A DNA stretch of 64,000 nt from Variovorax paradoxus_P (GCF_050627025.1 NZ_CP192472.1); one strand, 5' to 3'; positions 17,358-26,035 are shown, counted from the first letter of the stretch. A program made the numbers and translations. The notes: generated from the sequence alone by a model not told the origin.

Positions 17358-18524
17358 ATGGATGCAGAACTGCAAGCCGACCGGGCAGCCCTTGCCGGCA
17401 CGGTGAGGCGCTTTGCTGAAAGCGAGATCGCGCCGAACGTCCAGGAATGGGAAGACGCGGGCGAGTTTCCTCTTGCGCTGTATGCACGCGCGGCAGAACT
17501 GGGCTTGCTGGGCCTTGGCTACCCGGAAGCGCTGGGCGGCACCCCGGCTTCTTATGCGCTCAAGCTGCCGGCGTGGATTGCGCTCGCGCGCCACGGAAAG
17601 AGCGGCGGCGTGCTCGCAAGCCTGTTCTCGCACAACATCGGCCTGCCGCCCGTGGTGCTGCACGCGAGCGAGGCGGTGCGCAGAGAAGTGGTGCCACCGG
17701 TGCTGCGCGGCGAGAAGATCTCTGCGCTGGCCATCACCGAGCCCGGCGGTGGCTCCGACGTGGCGGCGCTGCGCACCACGGCGCACCGGGACGGCGACTC
17801 TTACGTGGTGAACGGCGAAAAGACATTCATCACATCGGGCATGCGCGCCGACTGGATCACGGTGGCCGTGCGCACCGGCGATGCGCGCGGCGCCAGCGGC
17901 ATCTCCATGCTGCTGGTGCCCGGCGATTCACCCGGCCTTACGCGCACCCGCCTCGCGAAGATGGGCTGGCTGTGCTCCGACACCGCGCAGCTTCACTTCG
18001 ACAACGTGCGCGTGCCCGCACGCTATCTGCTCGGCAACGAAGGTTCGGGCTTTCGCGTGATCATGGGCAACTTCAACGGCGAGCGCATCGGGCTGGCGGC
18101 GGGCGCCCTCGGGTTTGCACAGGCCTGCCTGGACGAAGCGCTGGCGTGGTCGCAGGAGCGCAAGAGCTTCGGCGCCGCGCTCATCGAGCACCAGGCGGTG
18201 CGCCACAAGCTGGTCGACATGCAGATGCGCATCGCGTCAACCGAGGCGTGGCTCGAGGCTGTATCGGCAGAAGGCGATGCACACGAGGCCGCAGGCCGCT
18301 TCAACGCGCCCGAGTGGGTTGCGAACGTTTGCATGCTCAAGAATCACGCGACGCAAACCATGCAGTTCTGCGCCGACCAGGCCGTGCAGATATTGGGCGG
18401 CATGGGCTTCATGCGCGGCACCGTGAGCGAACGCATCTACCGCGAAGTCAAGGTGATGATGATCGGCGGCGGGGCCGAAGAAATCATGAAGGAGCTGGCA
18501 GCGCGGCAACTGGGCTGGCTGTAG
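17358..18524 (+). CDS. Acyl-CoA dehydrogenase, second paralogue of the operon
   Basis: A 388-residue acyl-CoA dehydrogenase with AITEPGGGSDVAALRT, GEKTFITSGMRADW, CSDTAQLHFDNVRVPARYLLG, WSQERKSFGAAL, QILGGMGFMRG and IGGGAEEIMKE. It begins nine bases after the upstream dehydrogenase stop and is clearly diverged from it, so the two probably act on successive or differently branched acyl-CoAs rather than being redundant. It is the last gene of the five-gene carboxylase operon; an isohexenylglutaconyl-CoA hydratase (AtuE) is not found here. Confidence 0.84.
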   Translation: MDAELQADRAALAGTVRRFAESEIAPNVQEWEDAGEFPLALYARAAELGLLGLGYPEALGGTPASYALKLPAWIALARHGKSGGVLASLFSHNIGLPPVVLHASEAVRREVVPPVLRGEKISALAITEPGGGSDVAALRTTAHRDGDSYVVNGEKTFITSGMRADWITVAVRTGDARGASGISMLLVPGDSPGLTRTRLAKMGWLCSDTAQLHFDNVRVPARYLLGNEGSGFRVIMGNFNGERIGLAAGALGFAQACLDEALAWSQERKSFGAALIEHQAVRHKLVDMQMRIASTEAWLEAVSAEGDAHEAAGRFNAPEWVANVCMLKNHATQTMQFCADQAVQILGGMGFMRGTVSERIYREVKVMMIGGGAEEIMKELAARQLGWL

Positions 18525-18577
18525 CTGCTCTTGCGCCAGTAGACTCCGGGACCTTCTCCACTTCTCGAATCGCGATC

Positions 18578-19129
18578 ATGCAGATCCATCGCCTTGGGGC
18601 TGGCGTATTCACGATTGACGGCTTCCTGTCTGCCGACGAATGCGCAGCGCTGATCGCGCAAAGCGAGAAGCACGGGTATTCCGAAGCGGCGATCAGAACC
18701 GAGGACGGCGAGCGGCTCTACAAGGATGCTCGCAACAACGACCGGATCGTTTTCGACGATCGACCGCTTGCCGCGAGCCTGTTCCTGCGGGCCCAGTCCC
18801 TCTTGCCGGCAGAACTCGATGGCTGGCGTGTGAGTCGCTTCAACGAGCGCTGGCGCTACTACCGATATGACCGCGAACAGCAGTTCACGTGGCACCTGGA
18901 TGGAACTGTCCGGCCAGGTACAGGAGAAGAAAGTTTTCTGACTTTCATGATCTACCTGAATGAAGACTTCGAAGGAGGGAGCACGGATTTTGGTTGGGAG
19001 TCCGTCAAGCCGGCGCAAGGCATGGCGCTCGTCTTTCCGCATCGCCTGCGCCATCAAGGCGCGGCGGTAAAGACGGGTATCAAGTACGTGCTTCGCACCG
19101 ACGTTCTCTACGCTGAAAAAGGAGCGTGA
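18578..19129 (+). CDS. 2-oxoglutarate/Fe(II)-dependent dioxygenase (prolyl 4-hydroxylase type)
   Basis: A 183-residue P4Hc-like oxygenase. The facial triad is visible as H106 and D108 (WHLDG) with a distal His at 155 or 159 (FPHRLRHQG); the 2OG-binding basic residue would be in GIKYVLRTD. Upstream, FLSADECAALIAQSE and SRFNERWRYYRYD match the family. The target, a protein side chain or small molecule, is unknown. It is a stand-alone gene between the acyl-CoA operon and a convergent helicase gene. Confidence 0.82.
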   Translation: MQIHRLGAGVFTIDGFLSADECAALIAQSEKHGYSEAAIRTEDGERLYKDARNNDRIVFDDRPLAASLFLRAQSLLPAELDGWRVSRFNERWRYYRYDREQQFTWHLDGTVRPGTGEESFLTFMIYLNEDFEGGSTDFGWESVKPAQGMALVFPHRLRHQGAAVKTGIKYVLRTDVLYAEKGA

Positions 19130-19144
19130 AGCGCGGCGGAGGGC

Positions 19145-20410
19145 TCAGTCTTCCTTGCCGCCTTCGCCCTGCTGCGCAAACTTCGCAGCCGCTCGCAGCT
19201 TGTCCTTCTTGCTCGGCCGCTTGCCTTTGATGCCACCCGTGCCGGAGCTGTCGACCACCGGAACGGCGGCTTCGGTGGGCTCGAAACCCTCGATGCGCTC
19301 GCGCGGGAGGTGAAGGCCCTGGCGCTTTTCGATGAGCCGAAAGTGCGCCTCGGTCGCTGCGCTCACAAAGCTGATGGCCAGCCCGCTTTCGCCCGCGCGG
19401 CCTGTGCGTCCGATGCGATGGATGTAGTCGGTGGGCGAGCGCGGCAGGTCGTAGTTGATGACGACCGGCAGCTGTGCAATGTCGATGCCGCGTGCAGCAA
19501 GGTCGGTGGCAATCACCACGTCCCAGCGGCTCTCCTTGAACTGCGCGAGGATGCCGGTGCGCGTGCCCTGCGCAATGTCGCCATGAAAGGGCACTGCGTA
19601 CACGCCGTTCTTGTAGAGCTTCTCGGCGACGGTCTGGGCCGCATGCTGCGTGGCGACGAAGACCAGCACGCGGTCCCACTCGTTTTCTTTCAGCAGGTGG
19701 CGCAGCAACTGGGTGCGGCGGTTCACGTCGACCTCGATCACGCGCTGGACGATGGCAGGCTCGGTGCCGGGCTCGCCCTGCACATCGATCACCTCGGGGT
19801 CGCGCAGCGTGCCGTCCGCCAGCGCCTGGATCGCGGGCGGGAAGGTGGCAGAAAAAAGCAGGTTCTGGCGCCGCACAGGCAGCAGCGCGACGATGCGGCC
19901 CAGCTCCTCGGCAAAGCCGAGGTCGAGCAGTCGGTCGGCCTCGTCGAGCACCAGCATCGAAACCGCGTTGAGCTTGAGCGCGTTGTGCTCCACAAGGTCG
20001 AGCAGCCGGCCCGGCGTGGCCACCACGATGTCGGCGCCGCCGCGCAGGCTCATCATCTGCGGGTTGATGGATACGCCACCGAAGGCGACGGCAATCTTGA
20101 GCCTTTCGGGCAGGTGCTGCGCCAGGCTGCGCATGGTCTCGCCCACCTGGGCGGCGAGTTCACGCGTGGGCACCAGCACCAGCGCGCGCACGCGGCGTGG
20201 CGACTCTGCGCGCTCGGCCGAGAGGCGCTGCAACAGCGGCAGGGAAAATGCGGCGGTCTTGCCGGAACCGGTCTGCGCCGAGCCCCGCACGTCGCGGCCT
20301 TGCAAAATTGCGGGAATGGCCGCAGCCTGGATGGCGGTCGGCGCGGCATAGCCGCTTTCGGCGGCAGCCTGCACGAGCGCGGGGGCCAGGCCCAGTGAGT
20401 CGAATGGCAT
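19145..20410 (-). CDS. DEAD-box ATP-dependent RNA helicase, RhlE-like
   Basis: A 421-residue RNA helicase core. Q motif and GYAAPTAIQ, motif I AQTGSGKT, Ia PTRELA, Ib TPGRLLD, II DEAD, III SAT, then the second RecA domain with IV LVFVAT, V TDLAARGID and VI HRIGRTGRAG are all present. The short basic C-terminal tail (KGKRPSKKDK) may bind RNA. Such enzymes remodel rRNA or mRNA structure. The ATG giving MPFDSLG was chosen because homology begins there; the frame is open further upstream. It is divergent from the SUI1 gene by 71 bp. Confidence 0.92.
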   Translation of the reverse strand: MPFDSLGLAPALVQAAAESGYAAPTAIQAAAIPAILQGRDVRGSAQTGSGKTAAFSLPLLQRLSAERAESPRRVRALVLVPTRELAAQVGETMRSLAQHLPERLKIAVAFGGVSINPQMMSLRGGADIVVATPGRLLDLVEHNALKLNAVSMLVLDEADRLLDLGFAEELGRIVALLPVRRQNLLFSATFPPAIQALADGTLRDPEVIDVQGEPGTEPAIVQRVIEVDVNRRTQLLRHLLKENEWDRVLVFVATQHAAQTVAEKLYKNGVYAVPFHGDIAQGTRTGILAQFKESRWDVVIATDLAARGIDIAQLPVVINYDLPRSPTDYIHRIGRTGRAGESGLAISFVSAATEAHFRLIEKRQGLHLPRERIEGFEPTEAAVPVVDSSGTGGIKGKRPSKKDKLRAAAKFAQQGEGGKED

Positions 20411-20481
20411 GTGAGCAGACAGAGAGAGATGAACCGGAAAACAGTGAAAACGCAAGCGTTGAAGAAGAAGAGATCGACCGA

Positions 20482-20853
20482 ATGACGATGAAGAGCAATC
20501 AGTCCACCGCCCTGGTGTATTCCACCGAAGCCGGGGGCCGGATGTGTCCCGAGTGCCGCGCACCCATGGCGCAGTGCCGCTGCAAGGAACTCAAGGCGCG
20601 CGTTCCGGCCACTGACGGCATTGTGCGTGTATCGCACGAAACCAAGGGCCGCAAAGGCAAGGGCGTGACGGTGGTCAAGGGCCTCGCGCTCGATGCGGCC
20701 GCGCTCGCGGCCGTGGGCAAGCAGCTCAAGACCGCCTGCGGCTCGGGAGGAACGGTGAAGGACGGCATCATCGAGATCCAGGGCGACCACCGCGAACTGG
20801 TCATTGCGGCCCTTGCGAAGCAGGGCCATGTGGTGAAGCGCGCCGGCGGCTGA
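20482..20853 (+). CDS. SUI1/YciH family translation initiation factor-like protein
   Basis: A 123-residue protein with an N-terminal zinc-ribbon-like CPECRAPMAQCRC and the SUI1 fold (RVSHETKGRKGKGVTVVKGL, LKTACGSGGTVKDGIIEIQGDH). Bacterial YciH relates to eukaryotic eIF1 and can affect start-codon selection. The start is taken at the first of two ATGs two codons apart, since the purine-rich AAGAGA is better spaced to it. It is followed six bases later by the DUF3820 gene, and is divergent from the helicase, so a small translation/RNA-related neighbourhood is apparent. Confidence 0.87.
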   Translation: MTMKSNQSTALVYSTEAGGRMCPECRAPMAQCRCKELKARVPATDGIVRVSHETKGRKGKGVTVVKGLALDAAALAAVGKQLKTACGSGGTVKDGIIEIQGDHRELVIAALAKQGHVVKRAGG

Positions 20854-20858
20854 AGCCC

Positions 20859-21092
20859 ATGAAACCCGAAGACCTGCAGCGCCTCGTTACGCTCGAAATG
20901 CCTTTCGGCAAGCACAAGGGCACGTTGATTGCCGATTTGCCCGGCAATTATCTGAATTGGTTCGCACGCGAGGGTTTTCCCGCAGGTGAAATCGGCCGGC
21001 TGCTCCATTTAATGCATGAAATAGACCACAACGGGCTCTCCGGCCTTCTGGAACCGTTGCGAAACCGCCCGCCAAGGCGTGATGTTTCGTAA
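20859..21092 (+). CDS. DUF3820 family small protein (putative quorum-sensing-regulated virulence factor family)
   Basis: A 77-residue protein with the DUF3820 signature: MPFGKHKGTLIADLP, then LNWFAREGFPAGEIGRLL and LMHEIDHNGL. The fold of this family resembles exonuclease-associated domains, but no activity is established. It lies six bases after the SUI1-like gene and probably shares its message. Confidence 0.82.
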   Translation: MKPEDLQRLVTLEMPFGKHKGTLIADLPGNYLNWFAREGFPAGEIGRLLHLMHEIDHNGLSGLLEPLRNRPPRRDVS

Positions 21093-21273
21093 TAAGAGCG
21101 AATTTCATCACCCTTTTTCCAGATCGCATTGATAATCGTGCCTACGTGTCTGTGAGCTTGTCTCCCGTGCACGTAATTCGGTGATCGGTCAGTTTCGCGC
21201 CACAGCGCATTTGTTTGTTGTGATTCTGGGACTCCATCGCTTTGTCTTGTTGGTTTGAATTAGGAGTCCCTCA

Positions 21274-21678
21274 ATGGGCAAGAAACTCTACGTAGGCAAC
21301 CTCGCCTACTCTGTGCGTGACAACGACCTGGAACAGGCTTTCGGCGAGTTCGGCTCGATCGTCAGCGCCAAGGTCATGATGGAACGCGACACCGGCCGCT
21401 CCAAGGGCTTCGGTTTCGTGGAAATGGGCACCGACGCTGAAGCGCTGGCAGCCGTTGAAGCCATGAACGGCCATTCGCTCCAGGGCCGCGCCCTGACCGT
21501 GAATGAAGCACGTCCGATGGAAGCTCGTCCCCCCCGCACCGGTGGTGGCGGCGGCTACGGCGGCGGCGGCGGCGGTGGTGGTTACGGCGGTGGTGGTGGC
21601 GGCGGCGGCTACGGCGGTGGCCGCAGCGGTGGTGGCGGTGGCTACGGCGGCGGCGGCGGTGGTCGCGGCGGCTACTAA
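21274..21678 (+). CDS. Glycine-rich RNA-binding protein (single RRM)
   Basis: A 134-residue protein. Residues 1 to about 75 are one RRM with RNP2 (LYVGNLAYS) and RNP1 (KGFGFVEM), the rest is a low-complexity tail of Gly runs interrupted by Tyr and Arg (GGYGGG units, ending GGRGGY). Such bacterial RRM proteins resemble cyanobacterial cold-induced Rbp proteins and act as RNA chaperones. TAGGAG lies eight bases before the ATG. A 181-base leader precedes it with no reading frame, and a strong terminator follows, so it is a single-gene transcript, possibly temperature- or growth-controlled through the leader. Confidence 0.88.
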   Translation: MGKKLYVGNLAYSVRDNDLEQAFGEFGSIVSAKVMMERDTGRSKGFGFVEMGTDAEALAAVEAMNGHSLQGRALTVNEARPMEARPPRTGGGGGYGGGGGGGGYGGGGGGGGYGGGRSGGGGGYGGGGGGRGGY

Positions 21679-21707
21679 GCCCTCCCCCCGAGACCTCGCT
21701 CTCAAAT

Positions 21708-21732
21708 AAAAAGCTCCTTCGGGAGCTTTTTT
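21708..21732 (+). terminator. Rho-independent terminator after the RRM gene
   Basis: AAAAAGCTCC, loop TTC, GGGAGCTTTTTT: a perfect ten-pair stem with a T-tract 30 bases after the stop codon. Confidence 0.85.
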
Positions 21733-21799
21733 CGTTTCTGCTCCGGCCCGTTTTGCAGGCCCCTGGAGAACCCTTGTACGCATTTGTCCTTACCGCGTC

Positions 21800-21816
21800 G
21801 GTCAGCCAACGGTCAG
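21800..21816 (+). promoter_or_regulatory. GGTCAG direct repeat upstream of tctB
   Basis: GGTCAG occurs twice with starts 11 bp apart, i.e. about one helical turn, 46-62 bp before the tctB start. This spacing suits a response regulator dimer (TctDE-type systems control such transporters), but no regulator gene is nearby. Confidence 0.3.
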
Positions 21817-21826
21817 GCGCGGGCGA

Positions 21827-21856
21827 CGACCCTCACCGGTCCAATCAAGAGGGTCG
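21827..21856 (+). promoter_or_regulatory. Hairpin covering the tctB ribosome-binding site
   Basis: CGACCCTC and GAGGGTCG are perfect eight-base arms around a 14-base loop. The GAGGG in the 3' arm is the best Shine-Dalgarno for the ATG at 21862, so the hairpin would hide it. Confidence 0.4.
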
Positions 21857-21861
21857 AGACA

Positions 21862-22350
21862 ATGCGTATAAAAAGTCAGGCTGACTTCTTTTCAGGAGTC
21901 ATGTTCACAGCCGTGGGGGGTGCCTTCGCCATCGGCGCCACCACCTACACCATCGGCGACGGCGCCCGCATGGGCCCCGGTTACTTCCCGCTGATGCTGG
22001 GCATTTTGCTGGCCGTGCTCGGCGCGGCAATCATGTTCCAGGCACTGGTGGTCGAAACCGCCAGCGGAGACCCGATTGGCAAATGGGCCTGGAAGCCGCT
22101 GGCCTTTGTGCTGGGTGCCAACCTGGCTTTCGGCGTGCTGCTGGGCGGGTTGCCAAGCATCGGACTGCCCGCCATGGGAATGATCGTTGCGATCTATGCG
22201 CTCACCATCATCTCGAGCATGGCCGGCGAACACTTCAAGCTGCGCGACGTGCTGGTGCTGTCCACCATCCTGGCTGCCGGCAGCTACGTGGCCTTCATCT
22301 GGGCGCTGAAGCTCCAGATCCAGGTCTGGCCTACTTTCATTTCGGGTTGA
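21862..22350 (+). CDS. tctB: Tripartite tricarboxylate transporter, small membrane subunit TctB
   Basis: A 162-residue membrane protein with four predicted helices: the first within GVMFTAVGGAFAIGATTY, then MGPGYFPLMLGILLAVLG (the typical GxGxFP motif), WKPLAFVLGANLAFGVLL and the two C-terminal segments. TctB pairs with TctA to carry tricarboxylates or other organic acids delivered by a periplasmic Bug-type protein. The start at MRIKSQADF follows GAGGGTCGAG. It is followed 13 bases later by tctA. No binding protein is adjacent. Confidence 0.9.
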   Translation: MRIKSQADFFSGVMFTAVGGAFAIGATTYTIGDGARMGPGYFPLMLGILLAVLGAAIMFQALVVETASGDPIGKWAWKPLAFVLGANLAFGVLLGGLPSIGLPAMGMIVAIYALTIISSMAGEHFKLRDVLVLSTILAAGSYVAFIWALKLQIQVWPTFISG

Positions 22351-22363
22351 GGAGCACACCGCC

Positions 22364-23875
22364 ATGGAACTGTTCCACAACCTGGCGACCGGCTTCGGCG
22401 TCGCCTTCACATTTACCAACCTGCTGTATTGCCTGGTCGGCTGCATCCTGGGCACGCTGATCGGCGTGCTGCCCGGCATTGGCCCGGTTGCAACCATTGC
22501 AATGCTGCTGCCCGCCACGTATGCACTGCCGCCGGTTTCGGCGCTGATCATGCTGGCCGGTATTTATTACGGCGCCCAGTACGGTGGCTCGACCACCGCA
22601 ATCCTGGTGAACCTGCCTGGGGAGTCGTCCTCGGTGGTCACCTGTATCGACGGCTACCAGATGGCAAGGCAGGGCCGCGCAGGCCCCGCGCTTGCCGCAG
22701 CAGGCCTGGGCTCGTTCTTTGCCGGCTGCGTGGGCACGCTCATCCTGGCTGCCTTTGCACCGCCGCTGACCGAGCTGGCCTTCAAGTTCGGCCCGGCCGA
22801 ATATTTCTCGCTGATGACCCTGGGCCTGATCGGCGCCGTGGTGCTCGCCTCCGGTTCGCTGCTCAAGGCGGTCGCCATGATCGTGCTGGGCCTGCTGCTG
22901 GGCATCGTCGGTACCGACGTGAACTCGGGCGTGGCGCGCTTCAGCTTCGACATTCCCGAGCTCACCGATGGCATCGGCTTTGTGGTGATTGCCATGGGCG
23001 TGTTCGGTTATGGCGAAATCATCGGCAACCTTTCGCAGCCCGATGACGAGCGCGAGGTGTTCACGCACAAGGTGAAGGGCCTGTGGCCCACCAAGGAAGA
23101 CTTCAAGCGCATGACGCCCGCGGTGCTGCGCGGCACGGCGCTGGGTTCGGCGCTCGGCATCCTGCCGGGTGGTGGCGCACTGCTGGCAGCTTTTGCGGCC
23201 TATGCGCTAGAGAAGAAGATCAAGATGCGCCCCGGCGAAATCGCCTTCGGCAAGGGCAACATCCGCGGCGTGGCATCGCCCGAGTCGGCCAACAACGCCG
23301 GCGCGCAGACCTCCTTCATTCCGCTGCTCACGCTGGGCATTCCGCCCAATGCCGTGATGGCGCTGATGGTGGGCGCAATGACCATCCACAACATCCAGCC
23401 GGGCCCGCAGGTGATGACCAGCAACCCCGAGCTGTTCTGGGGCCTGATTGCCTCGATGTGGATTGGCAACGCGATGCTGATCGTGCTGAACCTGCCGCTC
23501 ATCGGCATGTGGATCAAGCTGCTGACGGTGCCCTACAAGTTCCTGTTTCCTGCCATCGTGCTGTTCTGCGCGATTGGCGTGTACTCGACCAACAACAATA
23601 CCTTCGACATCTGGATGGTGGCGGCCTTCGGCTTCATCGGCTACCTGTTCATCAAGCTCAGGACCGAGCCCGCGCCGTTGCTGCTGGGCTTCATCCTGGG
23701 GCCGATGATGGAAGAAAACCTGCGGCGCGCGTTGCTGCTGTCGCGCGGCACATGGAGCGTGTTCGTCACGCGGCCGCTGTCGGCGGGCCTGCTGGTCGCC
23801 GCGGCGCTGCTGCTGGGCATTGTGCTGCTGCCCTCCATCAAGGCGAAGCGCGAAGAAGCCTTCGTCGAGGAATAA
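22364..23875 (+). CDS. tctA: Tripartite tricarboxylate transporter, large permease TctA
   Basis: A 503-residue integral membrane protein with about a dozen helices. TctA landmarks are GTLIGVLPGIGPVATIAMLLP, YYGAQYGGSTTAILVNLPGE, the central LGILPGGGALLAAFAAYALEKKI and GVASPESANNAGAQTSFIPLLTLGIP, and LLLGFILGPMMEENLRRAL. It is the solute channel of the TTT system. An organic-acid substrate is expected but the specificity comes from a separate Bug protein; the only one in the window is in the homogentisate operon. Confidence 0.93.
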   Translation: MELFHNLATGFGVAFTFTNLLYCLVGCILGTLIGVLPGIGPVATIAMLLPATYALPPVSALIMLAGIYYGAQYGGSTTAILVNLPGESSSVVTCIDGYQMARQGRAGPALAAAGLGSFFAGCVGTLILAAFAPPLTELAFKFGPAEYFSLMTLGLIGAVVLASGSLLKAVAMIVLGLLLGIVGTDVNSGVARFSFDIPELTDGIGFVVIAMGVFGYGEIIGNLSQPDDEREVFTHKVKGLWPTKEDFKRMTPAVLRGTALGSALGILPGGGALLAAFAAYALEKKIKMRPGEIAFGKGNIRGVASPESANNAGAQTSFIPLLTLGIPPNAVMALMVGAMTIHNIQPGPQVMTSNPELFWGLIASMWIGNAMLIVLNLPLIGMWIKLLTVPYKFLFPAIVLFCAIGVYSTNNNTFDIWMVAAFGFIGYLFIKLRTEPAPLLLGFILGPMMEENLRRALLLSRGTWSVFVTRPLSAGLLVAAALLLGIVLLPSIKAKREEAFVEE

Positions 23876-23889
23876 ACGCGAGCCGGCGG

Positions 23890-25254
23890 TCAGCGCACAA
23901 GCAGTTGCCAGGCCATGCCGGCAACTGCCGAAGCGAGCACCACCGGAATCACGCCAGCCTTGAAGCGAAAGAGCGCGATTGCCGCGAGTGCGCCGATGAT
24001 GGCAGAGGGAAACTCGAAGGGCCCTGACAAGCCCTTCGGCCAAAGCACGTGGTAGGCGAAGAAGACCGCGAGGTTGACGATCACGCCGACCACTGCCGCC
24101 GTAATCGCAGTCAGCGGTGCGGTGAATTTCAGGTTGCCGTGGGTCGACTCGATGAATGGGCCGCCCAGCAGAATGAACAGGAACGACGGCAGGAAGGTGA
24201 AGAAGGTCGCCACCGTCGCCCCTGCAGCACCCGCCGCAAACAGCGCATCCGGGCCGAACAGCGCCTGGCTCCACGCACCGACAAAGCCCACGAACGACAC
24301 CACCATGATCAAGGGACCGGGTGTGGTTTCTCCGAGCGCGAGGCCGTCGATCATCTGCGTGGCCGTAAGCCAGTGGTAGTGGTCGACCGCGCCCTGGAAC
24401 ACATAGGGCAGCACCGCATAGGCGCCGCCAAAAGTAAGCAGCGCCGCCTTGGTGAAGAACCAGGCCATTTGCGTGAGCGCCCCGCTCCACCCGTACAGCG
24501 CCGTGAGCGCACCAAGTGCACCTAGCCACAGCAGAACGAACACCGCCAGCACGCGCGCGAAGCGGCCCCAGCTGAAAAGGGCATGCGGCGGCGTGGGCGT
24601 GTCGTCGTCGATCAGCGCCGGGCCGGCCGAGGCCGCAGCAGCGCCGTGCCCGCCGCCGGGCGCGAAGTACGCCGGCGCGAGGCGGCTGCCGATGTAGCCG
24701 ATGGCGCCCGCGCCCAGCACGATCAGCGGAAACGGCAGCTGCAGCGCAAAGATCGCCACGAAAGCGGCAACGGCAATCGCCCAAAGCCACGCATTCTTGA
24801 GCACCCGCGAGCCGATGCGCCAGGCGGCGAACAGCACGATCGCCGTGACCGCCGGCTTCACGCCGTAGAGCAGCCCCGCCACCGCCGGCACCTGGCCGTA
24901 GGCCATGTAGGCCCACGACAGCCCGATGAGGATGAAGAGCGAAGGCAGCACGAAGAGCACACCCGCCGCAAGACCGCCCCAGGTGCGGTGCATGAGCCAG
25001 CCGATATAGGTGGCAAGCTGCTGCGCTTCAGGGCCGGGCAGGAGCATGCAGTAGTTGAGCGCATGCAGAAAGCGCTTTTCCGATATCCACCGCCGGCGCT
25101 CCACAAGTTCCTGGTGCATGAGCGCAATCTGCCCCGCGGGGCCGCCAAAACTGATGAAGCCGAGCTTGAGCCAATAGGCGAAAGCCTGCCAGAAGCTGAC
25201 GGGTGCCGGGCGCTCGGTGGGCGCAACGGGCGCAACAGGTTCCGGCAGTGCCAT
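23890..25254 (-). CDS. chrA: Chromate efflux transporter ChrA
   Basis: A 454-residue two-domain CHR family antiporter that exports chromate. Each half carries its motif: FISFGGPAGQIALMH and LLPGPEAQQLATYIGW in the N-terminal domain, TFGGAYAVLPYV and GLALGETTPGPLIMV in the C-terminal domain, separated by a hydrophilic linker of about 40 residues. No chrB regulator is adjacent. The downstream-transcribed direction is convergent with tctA. It starts 22 bp after the TauE/SafE gene on the same strand, which makes a two-gene oxyanion export operon plausible. Confidence 0.92.
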   Translation of the reverse strand: MALPEPVAPVAPTERPAPVSFWQAFAYWLKLGFISFGGPAGQIALMHQELVERRRWISEKRFLHALNYCMLLPGPEAQQLATYIGWLMHRTWGGLAAGVLFVLPSLFILIGLSWAYMAYGQVPAVAGLLYGVKPAVTAIVLFAAWRIGSRVLKNAWLWAIAVAAFVAIFALQLPFPLIVLGAGAIGYIGSRLAPAYFAPGGGHGAAAASAGPALIDDDTPTPPHALFSWGRFARVLAVFVLLWLGALGALTALYGWSGALTQMAWFFTKAALLTFGGAYAVLPYVFQGAVDHYHWLTATQMIDGLALGETTPGPLIMVVSFVGFVGAWSQALFGPDALFAAGAAGATVATFFTFLPSFLFILLGGPFIESTHGNLKFTAPLTAITAAVVGVIVNLAVFFAYHVLWPKGLSGPFEFPSAIIGALAAIALFRFKAGVIPVVLASAVAGMAWQLLVR

Positions 25255-25276
25255 GAAATGGGACTTTCTGGTTTTG

Positions 25277-26035
25277 CTATTTCAGGAATGCGTCATAGGC
25301 GGTCTTCAGGATGAGCGCGCTCACCACGACGATGAACACCACCCGTACAAAGCCGGCCCCGTGCTTCAACGCAACACGCGTACCCAGCAGGCTGCCCGCC
25401 ACATTGGCCACAGCCATCACCAGCCCATAGTGCCACCACACATGCCCCTTGACCGCCAGCAGCAACAGGGCCGCGGCGTTGGTGAGCGTGTTGATGATCT
25501 TGGCCGACGCGGAAGCATTCAGGAAGTCGTAGCCCATCCAGCGCACGAATAAAAAGACCAGGAAGCTGCCCGCCCCCGGGCCGAAGAAGCCGTCGTAGAA
25601 CCCGATCGACAGCCCGATGGCGCAAGCCGCCAGCGTTTCGGCGCGTCCGCTGAAGCGAGGCACGTGGTGGCGGCCCAGGTCTTTTCGCGCCAGCGTATAG
25701 AGCAGCACTCCGAGCAGCACGACGGGCAGCGCCCGGCGCAGGAAGTCGCCCGGAAACAAGGTGACGCCCCAGGCGCCCAGCATGGAACCCGCAAATCCGA
25801 GCACCGCTGCGGGCCACAGGGCGCTCCAGCGCATCTGCACCCGCTGGCTGAACTGGGCCGCCGCGGCCGCCGTGCCCCAAATGGAAGCACTTTTGTTGGT
25901 GCCCAGCAACGTGGCCGGAGGCGCGCCCGGAAACACTGCAAAGAGCGCCGGCACGAGGATCAAGCCACCCCCGCCCACAATCGAATCGACAAAACCTGCG
26001 AGCAGCGAAGCGCCCGTGACTACCAGCATTTCCAT
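25277..26035 (-). CDS. TauE/SafE (TSUP) family anion exporter
   Basis: A 252-residue membrane protein of eight or so helices. The duplicated TSUP pattern is seen in GFVDSIVGGGGLILVPAL with GTNKSASIWGTAAA, and in the second half GFYDGFFGPGAGSFLVF with NASASAKIINTLTNAAAL. TSUP proteins move sulfite, sulfoacetate and other sulfur or organic anions. Being just upstream of chrA on one strand hints at oxyanion export but does not fix the substrate. Confidence 0.88.
   Translation of the reverse strand: MEMLVVTGASLLAGFVDSIVGGGGLILVPALFAVFPGAPPATLLGTNKSASIWGTAAAAAQFSQRVQMRWSALWPAAVLGFAGSMLGAWGVTLFPGDFLRRALPVVLLGVLLYTLARKDLGRHHVPRFSGRAETLAACAIGLSIGFYDGFFGPGAGSFLVFLFVRWMGYDFLNASASAKIINTLTNAAALLLLAVKGHVWWHYGLVMAVANVAGSLLGTRVALKHGAGFVRVVFIVVVSALILKTAYDAFLK

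Noticed and set aside
21541..21675. GGC-rich repeat tract in the RRM gene as a non-coding tandem repeat
   Set aside because: The repeats keep frame, vary at third positions and encode a Gly/Tyr/Arg tail known in RRM proteins, so they are coding.
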